Of a stretch of 64,000 nucleotides of DNA, positions 58,683 through 64,000 are shown piece after piece. The stretch lies in contig JBAKBP010000182.1 of the NCBI GenBank assembly GCA_037953745.1, positions 186,001 to 250,000 of the forward strand, read 5' to 3'. Numbering within the stretch: position 1 is the stretch's first letter; each line of letters opens with the position of its first letter. The notes beneath the pieces were generated by a model. The model saw nothing but the letters and a program-made list of their open reading frames with translations. It was not told the origin of the DNA and did not search any database. Both the position numbers and the translations under genes were made by a program. Source of the stretch: Lithodes maja (taxonomy: Eukaryota; Arthropoda; Malacostraca; Decapoda; Lithodidae).

Positions 58683-58965
58683 GGTTGTTAGGGTCGTTGG
58701 GTGGTTTAGGAGTCAGTCGATCAAGGTTGGAGTCGTTTGGGAGGGTCGTAAGGGTCGTTGGGTGGTTTAGGAGTCGGTCATTCAAGGTTGAAGTCGTTTG
58801 GGAGGGTCGGTAGGGTCGTTGGGTGGTTTAGGAGTCGGTCGTTCAAGGTTGGAGTAATTTGGGAGGGTCGTTAAAGATCATTTGGTCAATTGGGGAATCA
58901 TTAGGATAGTTGGGTGGTTTAGGAGATGGTCGTTACAAGTCGAAGTCATTTGGGAGACCATTAAG
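58683..58965. repeat. 62-bp minisatellite
   Basis: Four to five units with GGGTCGTTGGGTGGTTTAGG, decaying to the right. Confidence 0.9.
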
Positions 58966-59265
58966 GGCATTTTGGAGATATATTAAAAAGTTGTTTGTGG
59001 GTCATTTTGGATCGGTTTGAGAATTTTGATTTGAAAATTTTGGAGTTATTCAAAAGCAGTTTGTAGGTGTATTTGGACATTTTGGAGACATTTAAAAGTT
59101 GTGTGAAAGTTGATTGAACATTTTGATGACATTTATAAGTCATGTGGAAGTTAATATGGGCATTTTGGACATGTTTAAAAGTCGTGTGTAGGTTGTTTGG
59201 GCATTTTGGAGACATTTATAAGTCGTTTGGGTTGATTTGGGCATTTTGGACACGTTTTTTAGTTT
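58966..59265. repeat. About 54-bp diverged tandem repeat
   Basis: Units share GGGCATTTTGGAGACATTTA and AAGTCGTGTG, five to six copies with heavy drift. Confidence 0.8.
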
Positions 59266-59371
59266 TTAAGAGTTGGAGGTTGGAGGTCGTCAGCGGCGTG
59301 TGGCGGTGGCGGCAGCGTCAGGAGAGAACAAAACATTAATTAGACACTTCATTGAGGCTGTCTATAGCATT

Positions 59372-59778
59372 ATTAACCCTTTCTACACCTTCATGTGTCC
59401 ATAATAATCTACCTATTTAAAGGTACATTGGTGGTAATAAACCCATCTAGCACAGAGATAGCAAGGGAAGTCACCATCAATATACCCAATGTATATAAAG
59501 GTATATAAATACCTTAAATAATCTAGCCATTTAAAGGTATATTAGTGGTAATAAACCCATCTATGTAAGGATAGAAAGGTAAATCACCATCACTATACCC
59601 AATGATCTTATATACCTGTAATAATCTAGCCATTAAAAGGTATATTGGTGGCAATAAACTTATCGAACACAAGGATAGAAAGGTGAATAACCATCAATAT
59701 ACCCAATGATCTTATATACCTTTTTCTTACCAATTTTATAGCCTTTATATTAACAGTGTGAGGTATAGAAAGGGATAA
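59372..59778. mobile_element. TTAA-type MITE candidate with three internal units
   Basis: The left end is TTAACCCTTTCTACACC; the complemented right end is TTATCCCTTTCTATACC. Between them are three units of 100-120 bp sharing AATAATCTAGCCATT and ATATACCCAATGATC. The right target is TTAT instead of TTAA, so the call is tentative. Confidence 0.45.
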
Positions 59779-59987
59779 CTCTTATAATCAACTACTAAAC
59801 TATAATTATAACATTAATTGTATTCTATTGGAATTATTATGCAAGAACAGGTTTAGGGTATAATCCTGTGTAGCGATGAGAACTGTACTTGCAGTATACA
59901 GTATCTCAATTATTTGGTAATGTTACAATATATTTGTACATTTTACATTCATAAATAGTCCACTAATATACAAGGTTAAGTTAAAGC

Positions 59988-60192
59988 ATAGACTGTAGTA
60001 GATTTGGACTTGACACGAAAATGGAACTTTTCAGTAAGGGAACCAAAATCGGAAAACGAACCCCCAAAGTTCGAACCTCGAAACCGCATTTTCGCGGTTT
60101 CGAGGTTCTAACTTGGGGTTTCGCTCTCCGATTTTGGGTCCCTTACTGCAAAGTTCCATTTTCGTGTCAAGTCCAGATCTACTATAGTCTAT
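59988..60192. repeat. 205-bp near-perfect palindrome (foldback)
   Basis: The arms ATAGACTGTAGTAGATTTGG and the complement of CCAGATCTACTATAGTCTAT pair through about 98 bases each, with a few mismatches, around a loop near ATTTTC (60091). It includes GAAAATGGAACTTT and GTTTCGAGGTTC segments. It may be a foldback element or a transcribed long hairpin. Confidence 0.9.
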
Positions 60193-60579
60193 AGTTAAAT
60201 ATACTATTCAATGTTTCCTAGTAAATAGGCATCTAAAAAACAGTTCTCCCGCTACACAGGAACATTACCCAGGTTTAGTATTACAAGACTCAACTTTAAA
60301 AAATGCTCAATTATAAATGAAGTGATCGCAACAAAATCTACATTACCACATATATAATATAATTTCAAAAAATGAAGTTCATCTCAAAATTGACATTACT
60401 AAATTATTGTTATAATGGAAAAAAATAGAGCTGTATAAAATATAGTAAGCAACACACTTATAAATAATGAAATATATATATGAGTATGATATTTTAGTTA
60501 TGAATGTTTGAGAGTAGAGAATTGAATGGGAATGAACTGTAACCAAAAGTCAGGTGGCATTCCCATTGCTAAGTTTAGC

Positions 60580-60935
60580 AGCAATTGACCACTTGCGAGT
60601 TTCAGGCTATAAGGAAGTTGGAGCTGTAGACATCGATATATAGCAGAATTACCAGCTAAAATACGGTTTTAGTGCATTTATAAACCCATAAACATTAAAT
60701 TAATCATACTTTCTATCCATCAGAAACCTTCATCATTATTGCATTTCTGTTTTGGTTAAGGTGGCAAAAATATGTGTGTGATAACCCGGGTTCGAATCCC
60801 GGTGGATCATATATACTTTAATTAATTTCATTGGGGGTGTGGTGGTGAGATTAATAAAAATAATATTATATCAATGTTTACAGCTCCAACTTCCTTATAC
60901 AGTAGCCTGAAACTGGCAAGTGGTCAATTGGTACA
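60580..60935. mobile_element. Inverted-repeat element with tRNA-like centre
   Basis: The left arm (about 60586-60632, AATTGACCACTTGCGAG to AAGTTGGAGCTGTAGAC) is complementary to 60876-60932. Between the arms, TGGTTAAGGTGG (60753-60764) resembles a polymerase III A box and GGGTTCGAATCCC (60787-60799) is a perfect B box. Confidence 0.65.
60750..60808 (+). tRNA. tRNA-like pseudogene or SINE head
   Basis: A-box-like and perfect B-box sequences are present and the T-arm CCGGGTTCGAATCCCGG can fold. The acceptor stem has no matching 5' strand and the anticodon arm is not clear, so it is not a functional tRNA gene. Confidence 0.4.
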
Positions 60936-61014
60936 CTGATCGGAGGACCCATTGCTAAGTTCAGCATTAAATGTTACACATTAGTCTGGGAAGCCTGGCT
61001 GAGTTTGGTTAATG

Positions 61015-61277
61015 CCGGTATCACACGAGAGCTTTTATAGTCAACATTCCATGATCAACATTTTTCTGGCAACATTTCTGGACTAATTTGCCCTGGTATC
61101 AGAAACTAGACTGGTGATAGATCAATTAAAATGTAAAAACTTGCAAATTAAACAAACCAAAACTGGGACAAAGACAATGTTTTAGGTTACAGAAACGTTT
61201 AAAATGTTGACCTCATAAGCTGCCAGACCAGTGTTGAGGATAAAATGTTGAGTGAAAAAGCGCTCGTGTGATACCGG
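61015..61277. mobile_element. 263-bp TIR MITE
   Basis: The inverted ends share CCGGTATCACACGAG, followed by GCTTTT and TCAACATT. No target duplication is clear, so the superfamily is unassigned. Confidence 0.8.
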
Positions 61278-61383
61278 CTCAAGTTGAAGGCAGGGAGCAA
61301 GCAAGCATGCACATGGAAGCAATGGAATCCACAAGCCAAGAATCATACCAATCAGTTGAGAGCACAAATGGCCACGCACCCAT

Positions 61384-62652
61384 TTAACCCCTTCCGCGTG
61401 ATGACGTAATTTTCATCGTATTCTGGTTACCATTAGAGGATTTTCTTTAGCTTACAATCTACCTCTAGGATTCAAAGGGGTAAGGAAGATCTCAATAAAC
61501 CCCCTGAATAAAATAGTTCCTTCTTAACCCTTTCCCTGCAGGTGACGTTCCGGAACGCCATGGCAATTTACGGCAATTTACAGCAATTTCCAGGCTTTAA
61601 AAGGCTTTAAAAGGCTTTAAAAGCCTTTAAAAGCCGTAGAAATCGAGTGTCAGTGGGCGGGAGCGTGAGGGACCTCCGTCCGACCCTCAGAGCAGCCAGC
61701 TGCTCACTGACTAAAGACGTGATTTTCCGGTCCCGTCGCAAGACCATCGTCACAAGATCTACCCCGAAAACTGTTTTTCCGGTCACGTCGCAAGCCCACC
61801 TTTAGCAAGCGAGGCACCAATATTCTCTTGCGACGGCAAGAGAGCTCCGGAGCTGGGTTGACGGTAAGCTGAAACATCTCACTCAACTTACTGTTTCTTC
61901 ATTCCAATTTATTTCGGTATATTTGTTTATCCAAACATGATCTTATAATTTACTTGCCTATTATTAGGAAGTAGAGTAATAAGAGCCCACAGTAACGAAT
62001 ATCCAATTGTTGATAATACATTAATGTCGGACAGTACGCTTGGTTATATTTTGTCCACGAAACAACAACAAACCCCAGCTGTGACTATGCCATTTACCGA
62101 TTGTTTTTGCATATCTGAATTGCATTTATATAATCCTTATGATAATTAAATTGGCAGTGAATGTTATTCCGATGAAATAGAAGTTGTATAGCCTAGCCTA
62201 TATATTTATAAAATGGTGCGCTGGCTTGGAGCAAGCCTGTGTTGTTTTTCCCGTCTTATGATTATCTTGCGACGACTCGGTTGAGACGGTGGTCTTGCGA
62301 CGGGACCGGAAAATCACGTCTTAAGTCTCTGGTCTTGCGCAGCTGTCTCGACAGTGTTGCTGAGCGAGCGATAGCTAATAATTAGCGAGTTTTGCCGAAT
62401 GTCTATGGCAACGCTGTGGGTGAACCCCGCCACCTACGAAGCTCGTTCTGGTGTCATTTTGAAGCTATTTTCGCCTAGTTTTCGGCAGAATTACAGTTCA
62501 TTTAATGCAGATACTTGAATAATCATTCAGGAGTGCCTAAATATACGCTAAATATCGCAAATAAGCCCGCAATTATGTGTTAAACTGCATAAAACCTTCT
62601 ACTTTTAGCCAGAATCAAAGGTAAAAAGACGTCATCATGCTAAAAGGGTTAA
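61384..62652. mobile_element. TTAA-flanked MITE candidate with nested TAA element
   Basis: TTAA lies at 61384-61387 and 62649-62652. The ends are TTAACCCCTTCCGCGTGATG and complemented TTAACCCTTTTAGCATGATG, sharing TGATGACGT. A second TTAACCC start lies at 61524, so the left boundary could be there. It holds short CAATTTACGG and GGCTTTAAAA tandem words (61562-61640). Confidence 0.65.
61715..62321. mobile_element. Harbinger-like MITE
   Basis: The 38-40-base inverted ends begin AGACGTGATTTTCCGGTCCC, with TAA on both sides (61712-61714, 62322-62324). TAA/TTA duplication fits PIF/Harbinger. No transposase is present. Confidence 0.85.
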
Positions 62653-63399
62653 ATCTGTATAGAACAGACGACACAATGCAGTACATTACACCAGATGCTT
62701 CAATTTATTAGAGGTTCAAAGATTCCAACTGGTGTACTATAAATGGCGACGCAACTATCTGAATCAGTATCGAACGCAAACGAGACAATGCGGTAGTATC
62801 CCTTTGAATACCAGCGACGCGTTGCATATTGCGCTAGCTATATTTAAACTATATTACGCAGCTTATGAAGGATCTGTGGTAGTTACAAGGGTTGGCTTAG
62901 ATGGGTTAAAAGCCTCTTAGTGACTCCTGTTAGACTCCCACTAGCTCGCACTCCTGACTGTGTGATGTACCCTTTAGAGATTGAAAGATTCCAACTGGTT
63001 TATGATGAATGAATCGGTATCGAACACAAACAAGACGATACAATATTATAGACCAAATGCTTCAGAACTATATTCGGTTTCATTTCATCCGACGGTAAAT
63101 TGAATCCCTTAGCAGCTAATATCTCGGTACTTAATGGAAAAATGCGAAACCACTGTCTCTGCATCATATTAAGACCAAGTTTATGAAATTAGCACCCCAT
63201 TTCACTACAAAATCTTCAAATTAACCGAGAAATCTTTGGCAGTTTATTCTGGTGATTTGAGTTAGATTAGGAAGGGTATATGGAAGTTAGAGGGCTAATT
63301 GAGACGGTCTTTACCCTTTTAATTCCCACAGATCCTTCCTAAGCTGTATACAGTTGTCTAATAATAGCCAAAATATCCTATCAAAATGTGTCATGATCC
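62653..63399. other. No gene; diverged duplication
   Basis: Two related segments (about 62700-62800 and 62975-63065) share AAAGATTCCAACTGGT and ATCGAAC.CAAAC. Nothing else is recognised. Confidence 0.6.
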
Positions 63400-64000
63400 T
63401 TAACCCGGGAGCTGCAGGGAGACTCTTAAGAGTTCCCCCGGCGGACTGCGGGAAGACTCTTGAGAGTAAGTAAAATAAAAAATCAACTTTTGAATCGAAA
63501 AAAAAAAAAAAAAAAAATATTTTTATTTTTTTATTTTTTTTTGGCCCCTGGGCCATGCAAAATCTCAGTCCTCTACCTCCCCTCCTTCCCCACTTTCCTC
63601 CTCTCCTTCAGTTATCACCTATTTTCCCTATTATTCCCTTATTCTGAGGTATATTTTCGTGCTAACATTAGCGAGTTGCAAGCAGGGTGTTGTCATCACT
63701 GATGGCAAGCGAGTGCAAGAGAGAGAGAGAGAGTATCGATCGACTGTGTCTCAGTGGCCTTGGGGGAAATTGGCGGGAAAGCAGTTTGCCTCACCCATAC
63801 ATTATACAACTCGCGGGCTATATCTCCGATTTTGACCATCCAAACGCTGTTTTCACTCGTTTTATTGTTGTTTCAGGTTAATACCTTTATAATCAACCCA
63901 TAATAGGCGCATATGGATAATTATTAATGCTATTAATGGTACAATGAATATTTTAGTGACGGAAACACCTCAAATACGTCAGCACAGGGGGACGTTTTCA
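63400..64000 (+). mobile_element. Second copy of the 636-bp TTAA element, cut by window end
   Basis: It begins TTAACCCGGGAGCTGC at 63400 and follows the element at 45320-45955 throughout, including a GTAAGT at 63466-63471 and the 64-codon frame (63687-63881). About 35 bases of the far end lie outside the window. Confidence 0.93.

Noticed and set aside
1..64000. CRISPR array, bacterial operons or rRNA
   Set aside because: The many direct repeats are minisatellites, microsatellites or transposon subterminal units; spacing and gene content are eukaryotic.

Overview
This is eukaryotic, almost certainly invertebrate, nuclear DNA made nearly entirely of transposable elements nested inside one another. 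The mix (DIRS-type tyrosine-recombinase retroelements, a Naiad-type Penelope-like element, long-N-terminus piggyBacs, Tigger/pogo, RTE and several other LINE groups, tRNA-derived SINEs, dense microsatellites) fits a malacostracan crustacean, most likely a decapod, where DIRS1-like elements are known to be widespread. That assignment is inference. I see no complete host gene; one short candidate host exon lies at 58562-58678 (minus).

Layout. 1-2178: no gene, but a TATA/initiator promoter-like module near 1001-1040. 2179-3737: 5'-truncated LINE (minus). 3738-16245: a decayed DIRS element (copy 1, plus) that lost its RT. Into it inserted piggyBac A (3877-9801), which itself took a SINE (4384-4902) and an RTE LINE (5943-7261), and a second LINE (about 10345-11435). 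16246-25345: a decayed I/Nimb-like LINE (minus) carrying five insertions: a TA-flanked DNA element (17186-18111), a SINE fragment (18307-18493), an intact Tigger (19011-21617) and two piggyBac-type MITEs (21668-22133, 24758-25244). 25346-27710: another LINE (plus) holding a tRNA-derived SINE. 27711-35233: the right end of a DIRS element (copy C) holding a third MITE (27781-28267) and a TA-flanked DNA element (28624-34735) that in turn carries an apparently intact Naiad Penelope-like element (29301-33975).

35234-48755: a nearly complete DIRS element (copy B, minus) with inverted terminal repeats and an internal complementary region. It has gag, RT/RNase H and tyrosine recombinase genes. Its recombinase gene is split at a TTAA by an intact piggyBac B (36694-40928). 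Its gag gene is split by a 636-bp TTAA element (45320-45955) that carries appropriately placed, frame-preserving splice signals. 49304-53599: intact piggyBac C. 53600-64000: gene-poor DNA with minisatellites, several TTAA-flanked MITE candidates, a 205-bp foldback palindrome, a tRNA-like sequence, other TIR MITEs, the candidate host exon with a SINE inserted across its splice donor, and at the right edge a second copy of the 636-bp element.

The genes act only in element mobility. Three families look intact on reading: piggyBac (B and C), Tigger and Naiad. The MITEs share terminal modules with the piggyBacs and are probably moved by them. Target-site duplications and nesting give relative ages: DIRS 1 is older than piggyBac A, which is older than its RTE and SINE; DIRS C is older than its TA element, which is older than Naiad. 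All identities come from reading the sequence alone, without database comparison.
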